A stretch of DNA of 5,713 nucleotides from Gemmataceae bacterium (GTDB lineage: Bacteria > Planctomycetota > Planctomycetia > Gemmatales > Gemmataceae), in contig CANLGS010000316.1 in assembly GCA_947490035.1 (NCBI GenBank), positions 1 to 5,713 of the forward strand. Direction: 5' to 3'. Below are positions 1-5,606 of the stretch, piece after piece (within the stretch, counting starts at the first letter, position 1; each line of letters opens with the position of its first letter). The notes below the pieces were generated by a model. It saw only the letters and a program-made list of their open reading frames with translations. It did not search any database and was not told the origin of the DNA. A program made the position numbers and the translations under genes.

Positions 1-1434
1 ACCCTGGTTGAGGTGCGCGCCACTGGTGTTCTTGAAGCGCAGCCCGAGCAGCGGGTGCTTGGCCTGGACGCTCGGGTTGTAGATCGAAACGCGAGTGCCG
101 TCGATGTCCTTGCCGACGATCGGCAGCATCGCGCTCTTCTGGCGGGGCAAGGTAACCGGGTGGTCGATGGTGTACTGGTAGAAGTCGCCTAGCGCGCCGG
201 CCGTGGCCGCGTTGCCGACGCTGTCGCGGCCCATTCGCCGGGCCAGTTCCGCGGCGGTGTCCTTCGCGTGCTTGGCCTGCTCGTCGTTCGCGCCGGTCGT
301 CTTCTTGAGCGCGTCGTACTCGCTCATCCTGCCGTCGGCCTTCGCGCTCGGCATCGCCTTACCGGGTGCGGTCGCGCCGCCGCGACCGGCGAAGCCGCCG
401 TCCTTCGCGTCGCCCATCTCGTCGCGCAACTGCTTTTCGGCCCACGCGACGCCGTTCGCGTCCTTGAAGCCGCCGCTGTAGGTGACCGGCCGCAGCGAGG
501 CGAACAGTTCCGGCTCGACCGTGGGGCGGTTGATGTAGAGCGGGTTGTACAGGTCCATCTTGAAGCTGATCGGGCGACCGCTGACGAGCGCCATCTTCAC
601 GCCGCTCCAGTCCTCGTCGGTCGGGTTCTCGACCATCGCCCACCCTTGCAGGAACGGCTTGTCCTTGTCCGCCATCAGCAGCCGGTAGCTCGTCTTCCAG
701 ATGGGCGCTTCGATGACGTAGCCGACCTGGACCTTGCGCTTGCCGTCGCCCGCGAAGTGCAACTGCACCGCCTTCTTCCCGTTGTCGTGCGACAGCGCCA
801 GCACGTCGAGCGCGCGGCGGAACTCCGACTCGATGACGGGATTGCTGAAGCGCAGCGATTGAATGTCGGACAGTTTGACGGCGCGCATGCCTTCCGCGCA
901 CCACATGTTGAGGACTTCCACGTCCACGGTCGCGGCGCCGGCGGGCACCTTCTGCTTCTCGACGCCGACGATGGTGCCGGTCAGCTTGCCCGGCTGGTTC
1001 GCAGCGGTCGCGCTGATGGCGACCTCGATGCGCTCGCCGCGCATCTGCGACACGATGCCAGAGAACGTCGGGTTGCCGTTCAGGTTGATCGCGAAGGAAC
1101 TCAGGGTGCGCGCGATCGGCTCGCGGCTGTCGTAGCTCACCGCGGACACGCGTCCGCCGTTGAAGTCTTCGAGGACCATGCTCTTGAGCAGGTCGTTGAT
1201 GTCGGCTTCGGGGAACGTGAGATCGACGCGCGCCTCGCCCTCGACTTCGCCAGAGCGCGAGAAGTACCCGACGCCTGAGTTGAACAGGACGACGCGGGTG
1301 ATCGGCAGCGTGGTGGCCGGCTTCAGGTCTTGCTTGGCTTCGCCCGCGGCGCCGAGCCACCGGTCCATGCCGACGCCCGCGACCACCGCGCCCGCCACCG
1401 GAACGCCCCACAGCAACCACTTCACGTTTAACAT
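1..1434 (-). CDS. DUF4139 domain-containing exported protein (partial, C-terminus beyond window)
   Basis: This minus-strand frame is open for 478 codons from an ATG at 1434-1432 to the left edge, so the C-terminus is missing. The start is well fixed: an in-frame TGA lies at 1446-1444, four codons upstream, and GAGGG sits 6 nt before the ATG. Residues 5-22 are hydrophobic (signal peptide or membrane anchor; possible cleavage after AAG at 29-31). Residues 45-100 (ITRVVLFNSGVGYF onwards) resemble the N-terminal region of planctomycete DUF4139 proteins. The DUF4139 core starts near residue 243: IWKTSYRLLM (245-254), VENPTDEDWSGVKMALVSGRP (268-288, key residues E269, N270, D275, W276, G286, R287), then FYQYTIDHPVTLP (418-430). 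Between these segments lies a Gly/Ala/Lys-rich and charged stretch (about 340-405), probably a linker plus helix. The family is thought to be envelope-associated but has no established reaction. The gene is divergent from the cytochrome-type gene at 1666. The family call is from motif recognition, not a search. Confidence 0.85.
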   Translation of the reverse strand, partial: MLNVKWLLWGVPVAGAVVAGVGMDRWLGAAGEAKQDLKPATTLPITRVVLFNSGVGYFSRSGEVEGEARVDLTFPEADINDLLKSMVLEDFNGGRVSAVSYDSREPIARTLSSFAINLNGNPTFSGIVSQMRGERIEVAISATAANQPGKLTGTIVGVEKQKVPAGAATVDVEVLNMWCAEGMRAVKLSDIQSLRFSNPVIESEFRRALDVLALSHDNGKKAVQLHFAGDGKRKVQVGYVIEAPIWKTSYRLLMADKDKPFLQGWAMVENPTDEDWSGVKMALVSGRPISFKMDLYNPLYINRPTVEPELFASLRPVTYSGGFKDANGVAWAEKQLRDEMGDAKDGGFAGRGGATAPGKAMPSAKADGRMSEYDALKKTTGANDEQAKHAKDTAAELARRMGRDSVGNAATAGALGDFYQYTIDHPVTLPRQKSAMLPIVGKDIDGTRVSIYNPSVQAKHPLLGLRFKNTSGAHLNQG

Positions 1435-1440
1435 GCTGAA

Positions 1441-1445
1441 CCCTC
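1441..1445 (-). promoter_or_regulatory. Ribosome binding site of the DUF4139 gene
   Basis: On the minus strand GAGGG lies 6 nt upstream of the ATG at 1434. It overlaps the in-frame TGA at 1446-1444, so no longer N-terminus is possible in this frame. This fixes the start of the DUF4139 gene. Confidence 0.6.
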
Positions 1446-1453
1446 AGTAAAGG

Positions 1454-1469
1454 TGCCCCGTCAGGGGCA
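1454..1469. other. Small hairpin in the DUF4139 leader
   Basis: TGCCCC and GGGGCA form a perfect 6-bp stem around a 4-nt loop (GTCA on the plus strand). It lies about 20 nt upstream of the DUF4139 start and would be in its 5' untranslated leader. No T-tract follows on either strand, so it is not a convincing terminator. It could modulate translation or mRNA stability, or be chance in GC-rich DNA. Confidence 0.35.
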
Positions 1470-1548
1470 GGAAAGGTCGTAACGGGAATCTGCCCGATGA
1501 TACCGTATTCCGACGTTCTGGCAGCGTGAAGAGTTTGCCGCGCCGGGC

Positions 1549-1567
1549 GAATGTTACATTCTGTTAC
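1549..1567. promoter_or_regulatory. Candidate operator: palindrome plus direct repeat in the divergent spacer
   Basis: GAATGT-T-ACATTC (1549-1561) is a perfect 6+1+6 dyad. It overlaps a direct repeat of TGTTAC at 1552-1557 and 1562-1567, spaced 10 bp, one helical turn. The segment is AT-rich relative to its surroundings and lies roughly midway between the two divergent start codons (1434 and 1666), where a shared regulator could bind. No regulator is encoded in the window. Assignment as an operator is inference from symmetry and position only. Confidence 0.3.
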
Positions 1568-1622
1568 GAGAAATGAGAAGGCCACCGTAGTGCGAAAAGT
1601 TGTCCGCGCCGCGCGCAACCGG

Positions 1623-1640
1623 GATTCAGTACACAGAATC
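1623..1640. promoter_or_regulatory. Weak dyad just upstream of the PSCyt1 gene
   Basis: GATTC (1623-1627) and GAATC (1636-1640) form a 5-bp inverted repeat with an 8-nt spacer, ending 25 nt before the ATG at 1666. It may be a protein-binding site or a small leader hairpin. TTGTCC (1600-1605) with GATTCA (1623-1628) has a 17-nt spacing but matches sigma70 consensus poorly, so no promoter is called. Confidence 0.2.
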
Positions 1641-1665
1641 GTAGTCCGCACCGAGGCCCGCCACA

Positions 1666-3879
1666 ATGCACCGCCTCTCTCAAATCGCCACGCTCGTCGG
1701 CTGCCTCCTCGCACTGAACGCCGCGCGCAGCAGCGCCGCGGACGCGGAACCGAAACTCGATGCGAAGGGCGTCGAGTTCTTCGAGAACAAGATTCGTCCC
1801 GTCCTCGTGCAGCAGTGCTACGAGTGCCACTCCGCGAAGTCCGTGAAGGTCAAGGGCGGGTTGCTCCTCGACACGCGCGAAGGCATCCTCAAGGGCGGTG
1901 ACACCGGCCCAGCCGTCGTGCCCGGCAAGCCGGACGCCAGCATCCTCGTGAAGCTCCTGAAGCACAACAACAGCAAGTTGCAGATGCCGCCGAAGCAGCG
2001 GCTCGCGGACAACGTCATCGCGGACTTCGAGAAGTGGGTGACGATGGGCGCGCCCGACCCCCGCGCCGGCGGCGCCGGGTACAAGCGGCTCAGCGCGGAA
2101 GAGGCCAAGACCTTCTGGTCGCTGGTGCCGGTCGCGAACCCGGCCGCGCCGAAGGTGAAAGCCGCCGCGTGGCCGCGCAGTGACATCGACCGGTTCGTCC
2201 TCGCGAAGATGGAAGAGAAAGGGCTGTCGCCGGTCGCGGACGCGGACCGCATCACGCTCGTGCGCCGGCTGTACTTCGATCTGATCGGGTTACCGCCGAC
2301 GCCGGAGGAACTCGCCGCAGCCGTCGCGGACAAGTCGCCGAACGCGGTCGAGAAATTGGTCGATAAGCTGCTGGCTTCGCCCGCGTTCGGCGAGCGCTGG
2401 GGCCGGTACTGGCTCGACCTCGCCCGCTACGCCGAGAGCAACGGCAACGCCGACAACACACCGTTCCCGCTGGCGTGGCGGTACCGCGACTACGTCATCA
2501 ACTCCGTGAACGCGGACAAGCCCTACGACGTGTTCGTTCGCGAACAGGTGGCCGGCGATCTGCTTCCGTCGCGCGACCCGAAGCACCGCGACGAGATGCT
2601 GATCGCGACCGGGTTCCTCGCGCTCACGTCGAAGCCGCGGGCGCAGAACAACCCCGACTACCGCATGGACCTGATCGCCGATCAGGTGGACGTGACCAGC
2701 CGCGCCGTGCTCGGCATGAGCCTGCTGTGCGCGCGGTGTCACGACCACAAGTTCGACCCGATTCCGACGAAGGAGTACTACGCGGTCGCCGGGTTCTTCG
2801 ACAGCACGCAGATGCTGCTCGGCGGCGGTGGCGGTAAAGGCGCGAAGGGTGCCGGCCCCGGGGGGATTCACACGCTCAGCGACGGCGAACAGGCGATGGG
2901 CGTGAAGGACATCGCGAAGCCGGTAGACACTGCGATTGCCGAACGCGGCGACTCCACCAAGAAGGGCGCGGTTGTGCCGCGCGGGTTCGTGAGCATCGCG
3001 ACCCTTAGTGAAGCCCCGAAGGTGAACCGCTCTCAGAGCGGCCGGCTCGAACTCGCGACGTGGCTGACCGACCCGAAGAACCCGCTGGCGGCGCGCGTCG
3101 CGGCGAATCGGGTGTGGCAACACCTGTTCGGCATCGGGCTGTGCAAGTCCCCGGACAACTTCGGGTTCCTCGGCGAGCGAGTCACGCACCCCGAACTGCT
3201 CGATCACCTCGCGACCAAGTTCGTGGCCGACGGGTGGAGCTTGAAGAAGCTCATCCGCACCGTGGTTCTCACGCGTAGTTACCAACTGTCCGCGACGCTC
3301 GACGCGGCGAACGAGAAGGCCGACCCGGACAACGTCTATCTGTGGCGGAAGGCGCCGCGCCGGCTCGACGCGGAGGCGTTCCGCGACGCGGTGATGACCG
3401 CGAGCGCCAGTCTGAGCGCGACGCCGCCGAAGGGGTCGCTGGCGCCGGCGAACTTCAACCCGCGTCAGCCGCCGAAGACGAGCGCGGAGGCCGGCTACCG
3501 TAGCGTGTACCTGCCGATCTTGCGCGGCGCGCCCTTGCCCGAGTCGCTCGCGCTGTTCGACGTGGCGAACCCGAACCTCGTGGTCGCCGCGCGCGAGGAA
3601 ACCACCGTGCCCGCGCAGGCGCTGTTCCTGATGAACAGCCCGTTCATCCTGGCGCAGTCGAAGGCGACCGCGCGGCGGCTGTTCGCGGACAAGGCGCTCG
3701 ACGACGCCGGGCGCGTGGAGTTGGCGTACCGGTTGACGCTCTCGCGCGGCGCGACGACCGAAGAAGTGGCCCGCGTCGTGAGCTACGTGAAGGGCATCGA
3801 CCCAAAGATGGGCGAAGCGGCGTGGGCCAGCTTTTGCCAGGCGCTGTTCGCCAGCGCGGAATTCAGGTACGTGCGCTGA
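1666..3879 (+). CDS. Secreted PSCyt1-DUF1549-DUF1553 cytochrome-type protein
   Basis: A 737-residue protein with the planctomycete domain order. Residues 1-25 are a Sec signal peptide (hydrophobic 7-20, likely cleavage after SSAA). Residues about 38-125 form PSCyt1, a cytochrome c-like domain with CYECH (51-55) as haem site and M107 in a MPP motif as candidate distal ligand. Residues about 150-382 form PSCyt2/DUF1549, starting near FWSLVPV (150) and containing RRLYFDLIGLPPTPEE and a second haem-type motif CARCHDHKFDPIP (from C355). A Gly-rich linker covers 386-400. PSD1/DUF1553 starts at RLELATWL (460), includes NRVWQHLFG (481-489) and runs nearly to the C-terminus. The only possible start in frame is this ATG: a TAG lies at 1642-1644 and a weak GAGG lies 9 nt upstream. 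The DUF1501 gene follows after 200 nt on the same strand, the usual arrangement, so co-transcription is likely. The family's reaction is not established; a periplasmic dihaem redox role is inferred. Confidence 0.95.
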   Translation: MHRLSQIATLVGCLLALNAARSSAADAEPKLDAKGVEFFENKIRPVLVQQCYECHSAKSVKVKGGLLLDTREGILKGGDTGPAVVPGKPDASILVKLLKHNNSKLQMPPKQRLADNVIADFEKWVTMGAPDPRAGGAGYKRLSAEEAKTFWSLVPVANPAAPKVKAAAWPRSDIDRFVLAKMEEKGLSPVADADRITLVRRLYFDLIGLPPTPEELAAAVADKSPNAVEKLVDKLLASPAFGERWGRYWLDLARYAESNGNADNTPFPLAWRYRDYVINSVNADKPYDVFVREQVAGDLLPSRDPKHRDEMLIATGFLALTSKPRAQNNPDYRMDLIADQVDVTSRAVLGMSLLCARCHDHKFDPIPTKEYYAVAGFFDSTQMLLGGGGGKGAKGAGPGGIHTLSDGEQAMGVKDIAKPVDTAIAERGDSTKKGAVVPRGFVSIATLSEAPKVNRSQSGRLELATWLTDPKNPLAARVAANRVWQHLFGIGLCKSPDNFGFLGERVTHPELLDHLATKFVADGWSLKKLIRTVVLTRSYQLSATLDAANEKADPDNVYLWRKAPRRLDAEAFRDAVMTASASLSATPPKGSLAPANFNPRQPPKTSAEAGYRSVYLPILRGAPLPESLALFDVANPNLVVAAREETTVPAQALFLMNSPFILAQSKATARRLFADKALDDAGRVELAYRLTLSRGATTEEVARVVSYVKGIDPKMGEAAWASFCQALFASAEFRYVR

Positions 3880-3890
3880 CGGTTTTGTAG

Positions 3891-3919
3891 GGTGGGACAA
3901 GGCTCGGCGCCGTCCCACC
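3891..3919. repeat. Module A of the nested repeat: left GGTGGGAC hairpin
   Basis: GGTGGGAC (3891-3898) pairs with GTCCCACC (3912-3919), a perfect 8-bp stem. A further GGC/GCC pairing (3901-3903 with 3909-3911) is possible inside, past an AA bulge. The stem starts 11 nt after the stop codon of the cytochrome-type gene but no T-tract follows, so it is not a classical Rho-independent terminator. Confidence 0.7.
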
Positions 3920-3932
3920 ATGCCTTTGGATC

Positions 3933-3993
3933 TGTGGCACAGACATTCCTGTCTGTGTTTCAAAGGCACACAGACAGGAATGTCTGTGCCACA
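3933..3993. repeat. Central 26-bp perfect hairpin of the nested repeat
   Basis: Arms 3933-3958 and 3968-3993 are exact reverse complements with a 9-nt loop (TTCAAAGGC). Each arm also contains its own 8-bp palindrome: CACAGACA-TTCC-TGTCTGTG at 3938-3957 and CACAGACA-GGAA-TGTCTGTG at 3969-3988. The region can therefore fold as one long stem or two short tetraloop hairpins. Perfect pairing over 26 bp implies recent insertion or selection on structure. Confidence 0.85.
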
Positions 3994-4010
3994 AGACCAA
4001 AACCAAGAAC

Positions 4011-4039
4011 GGTGGGACGGCGCAAAGTCTTGTCCCACC
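4011..4039. repeat. Module A' of the nested repeat: right GGTGGGAC hairpin
   Basis: GGTGGGAC (4011-4018) pairs with GTCCCACC (4032-4039), a perfect 8-bp stem with a 13-nt loop, the same stem and loop length as the left module. The two modules are inverted copies of each other with minor differences in the loop. It lies 40 nt upstream of the DUF1501 start codon and leaves the ribosome binding site at 4068 outside the stem. Confidence 0.7.
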
Positions 4040-4067
4040 CTACAAGAGAACACCTTTCCTCCCCTCT

Positions 4068-4072
4068 AAGGA
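4068..4072 (+). promoter_or_regulatory. Ribosome binding site deciding the DUF1501 start
   Basis: AAGGA lies 7 nt upstream of the ATG at 4080, an ideal spacing. An in-frame TTG at 4074 would add two residues but would be only 1 nt from this site, so the ATG is preferred. The strong site suggests the DUF1501 gene is translated independently of the upstream gene. Confidence 0.75.
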
Positions 4073-4079
4073 TTTGCCA

Positions 4080-5540
4080 ATGCTACCCAACGTCTCGCGC
4101 CGTGCGGCCCTGAAGTCGGCGTCCTGCGGGTTCGGCTACTTCGCCTTCTCGGCGCTCGCCACCGAGGCCGCCGCGGCCGAAGCGAAAGCCGCCAAGCCGC
4201 TCGGCGCGCCCAACCCGCTCGCGCCGAAGGCGCCGATGTTCCCCGCAAAGGCCAAGCGCGTCATCTTCATGAGCATGCGCGGCGCGCCCAGCCACCTCGA
4301 CACGTTCGACTACAAACCGGCTCTCGCGAAGGACGCGGGCAAGTCGATCGGCGGCAACGGCACGCCGGGCGACCGCATCCGCGGCAACCTGCTCGCCTCG
4401 CCGTTCAAGTTCAACCCGAGCGGCAGGAGCGGCCTGCCCATCTCCGAAGTGTTCCCCGAACTGTCGAAGCACGCCGACGACCTGTGCCTCATCAACAGTG
4501 TCTGCACCGACGTGCCGAACCACCCGCAAGGGTTCCTCCAACTGCACACCGGCGAGTTCCGGTTCACGCGGCCGAGCCTCGGCGCGTGGGTGCTGTACGG
4601 GTTGGGCAGCGAGAACCAGAACCTGCCGGGGTTCGTCACCATCAACCCGCCGCCGGACCTCGGCGGCGCGCAGAACTACGGCAACGCCTTCCTCGCGGCC
4701 GCGTACCAGGCCACCCGCATCGGCGAACTCGGCGGCGACGTTGCCAACGCGAAGATCGGCAACCTGACGCCCGCGACCACCGTCGATGCGCAGCGCAAGC
4801 AGCTCGACCTGATTCAGGCGATGAACCGCGACCTCATCGACCGCATCGGCGCGGACCAAGCCGTTGAAGGCGTGATCGGTTCCTACGAACTCGGGTTCCG
4901 GATGCAGAACGCGCTGCCCGACGTGCTCGACCTGTCGAAGGAGACCGCCAAGACGCTGGAGATGTACGGCATCACCAGTAAGGCCGCTGGCAACGGGAAG
5001 CGGAACGCCGGGGGCGGGGCCGCGGCGAGTGGCGGCACCGACAACTTCGGCCGGCAGTGCCTCATGGCCCGGCGCCTGGTCGAGGCCGGCGTGCGGTTCG
5101 TGGAGATCGCGCACGGCAACTGGGACACGCACAACGGGCTGAAGGCGCGCGTCGCGCAACTGGCCGGACAGATCGACCTGCCCATCGCCGGGTTGCTCGC
5201 TGACCTGAAGCAGCGCGGGCTGTTGGAGGACACGCTGGTGGTGTGGGGCGGCGAGTTCGGCCGCACGCCGACGGGTCAGGGGACCGACGGGCGCAACCAC
5301 AACTCCGCGGGCTTCAGCATGTGGATGGCGGGCGGCGGCGTGAAAGGCGGCATCCGCTACGGCGAGACCGACGAGCACGGCGGCAAGGCGGTGAAGGACA
5401 AGATGCACCAGCACGACATCCACGCCACGATGCTGCACCTGCTCGGCCTCGACCACCAGAAGCTGACGTACCGCTACGGAGGGCGCGACTACAGCCTGAC
5501 CGACATCCACGGCCGCGTCGCGAACGACATGATCGCGTGA
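4080..5540 (+). CDS. Tat-exported DUF1501 protein (alkaline phosphatase/sulfatase-like fold)
   Basis: A 486-residue protein from the ATG at 4080, chosen because AAGGA lies 7 nt upstream. The N-terminus carries a twin-arginine motif SRRAALK (6-12, R7 R8), then a hydrophobic stretch (about 16-27) and Ala-rich residues, indicating folded export through Tat. The DUF1501 domain (about 55-480) includes APSHLDTFD (69-77, with H72, D74 and D77), GNWDTHNG (346-353, D349 and H351), GGEFGRTP (390-397, E392), RNHN (405-408, H407) and HDIH (445-448). These Asp/Glu/His clusters fit the metal-binding scheme expected of the alkaline phosphatase superfamily; exact ligands are inferred. A Gly/Ala-rich insert (about 299-320) separates YGI from FGRQC, longer than I expect for the family. 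It follows the PSCyt1/DUF1553 gene on the same strand, its usual partner. Substrate unknown. Confidence 0.95.
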   Translation: MLPNVSRRAALKSASCGFGYFAFSALATEAAAAEAKAAKPLGAPNPLAPKAPMFPAKAKRVIFMSMRGAPSHLDTFDYKPALAKDAGKSIGGNGTPGDRIRGNLLASPFKFNPSGRSGLPISEVFPELSKHADDLCLINSVCTDVPNHPQGFLQLHTGEFRFTRPSLGAWVLYGLGSENQNLPGFVTINPPPDLGGAQNYGNAFLAAAYQATRIGELGGDVANAKIGNLTPATTVDAQRKQLDLIQAMNRDLIDRIGADQAVEGVIGSYELGFRMQNALPDVLDLSKETAKTLEMYGITSKAAGNGKRNAGGGAAASGGTDNFGRQCLMARRLVEAGVRFVEIAHGNWDTHNGLKARVAQLAGQIDLPIAGLLADLKQRGLLEDTLVVWGGEFGRTPTGQGTDGRNHNSAGFSMWMAGGGVKGGIRYGETDEHGGKAVKDKMHQHDIHATMLHLLGLDHQKLTYRYGGRDYSLTDIHGRVANDMIA

Positions 5541-5555
5541 CGTGTTCTTGGCGAG

Positions 5556-5575
5556 CGGGGGGCGTAAGCCCTCCG
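5556..5575. repeat. Compact GC-rich hairpin with GTAA tetraloop
   Basis: CGGGGGGC (5556-5563) and GCCCTCCG (5568-5575) form an 8-bp stem with one G-T pair, closed by GTAA, a GNRA-type tetraloop if transcribed in the plus direction. It begins 16 nt after the DUF1501 stop. It resembles a short dispersed intergenic repeat I recall from Gemmata-like genomes, which could not be checked here. It probably contributes to the 3' end of the DUF1501 transcript. Confidence 0.55.
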
Positions 5576-5578
5576 AGT

Positions 5579-5606
5579 GCCGCACAACTCATTACAGTTG
5601 TGCGGC
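5579..5606. terminator. Putative bidirectional terminator hairpin between convergent genes
   Basis: GCCGCACAACT (5579-5589) and AGTTGTGCGGC (5596-5606) are a perfect 11-bp stem with the 6-nt loop CATTAC. It lies 38 nt after the DUF1501 stop, and the TAA of the minus-strand frame (5594-5592) falls in its loop. The position between converging frames suggests termination or 3'-end protection for both. Neither side has a T-tract, so Rho-independent activity is uncertain. Confidence 0.5.

Larger units (their letters stand above)
3885..4045. repeat. Nested palindromic intergenic repeat (REP/MITE-like)
   Basis: This fills most of the 200-bp spacer between the cytochrome-type gene and the DUF1501 gene, starting 6 nt after the first stop. 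The outer arms 3885-3919 and 4011-4045 pair symmetrically over 35 positions with three mismatches (3902/4028, which is G-T, 3905/4025 and 3906/4024). Inside them, 3933-3958 and 3968-3993 form a perfect 26-bp inverted repeat with a 9-nt loop. Each arm is itself palindromic. No transposase gene and no obvious target-site duplication flank it. From memory, GGTGGGAC/GTCCCACC and CACAGACA/TGTCTGTG units recur between genes of planctomycetes; I could not check copy number. It may be a non-autonomous mobile repeat and may influence processing of the shared transcript. Confidence 0.8.

Noticed and set aside
268..1278. Plus-strand open frame (336 codons) over the DUF4139 gene
   Set aside because: The minus-strand frame over the same bases has a ribosome binding site, a hydrophobic N-terminus and DUF4139 motifs. 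The plus-strand product is Arg/Ala/Val/His-rich with no motifs.
1597..1635. Sigma70-type promoter upstream of the PSCyt1 gene
   Set aside because: TTGTCC with GATTCA at 17-nt spacing matches the consensus weakly, and planctomycete promoters are poorly defined, so calling it would be unsupported.
359..1714. Minus-strand open frame (451 codons) in another frame over the DUF4139 gene
   Set aside because: It crosses the divergent intergenic region, overlaps the start of the PSCyt1 gene and yields an extremely Arg-rich product, so it is a frame shadow.
3880..4050. Complete insertion sequence or MITE with target-site duplication
   Set aside because: Inverted repeats are present, but there is no transposase frame and I found no matching direct repeat flanking 3885 and 4045, so only a generic repeat is called.
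2290..4053. Long minus-strand open frame (587 codons) antisense to the cytochrome-type gene
   Set aside because: It is the shadow of a GC-rich coding frame: its predicted protein is Arg/Val/His-rich with no recognisable domain, and it begins inside the palindromic repeat. The plus-strand frame has clear domains and a signal peptide.
3892..4113. Small plus-strand frame (73 codons) through the palindromic repeat
   Set aside because: It consists mostly of translated repeat sequence and ends inside the DUF1501 gene. Repeat-derived peptides of this sort are common spurious predictions.
4083..5585. Minus-strand open frame (500 codons) antisense to the DUF1501 gene
   Set aside because: It mirrors the DUF1501 frame almost exactly, has low-complexity Arg/Val/Ala composition and no family motifs. 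It is explained by codon bias on the opposite strand.
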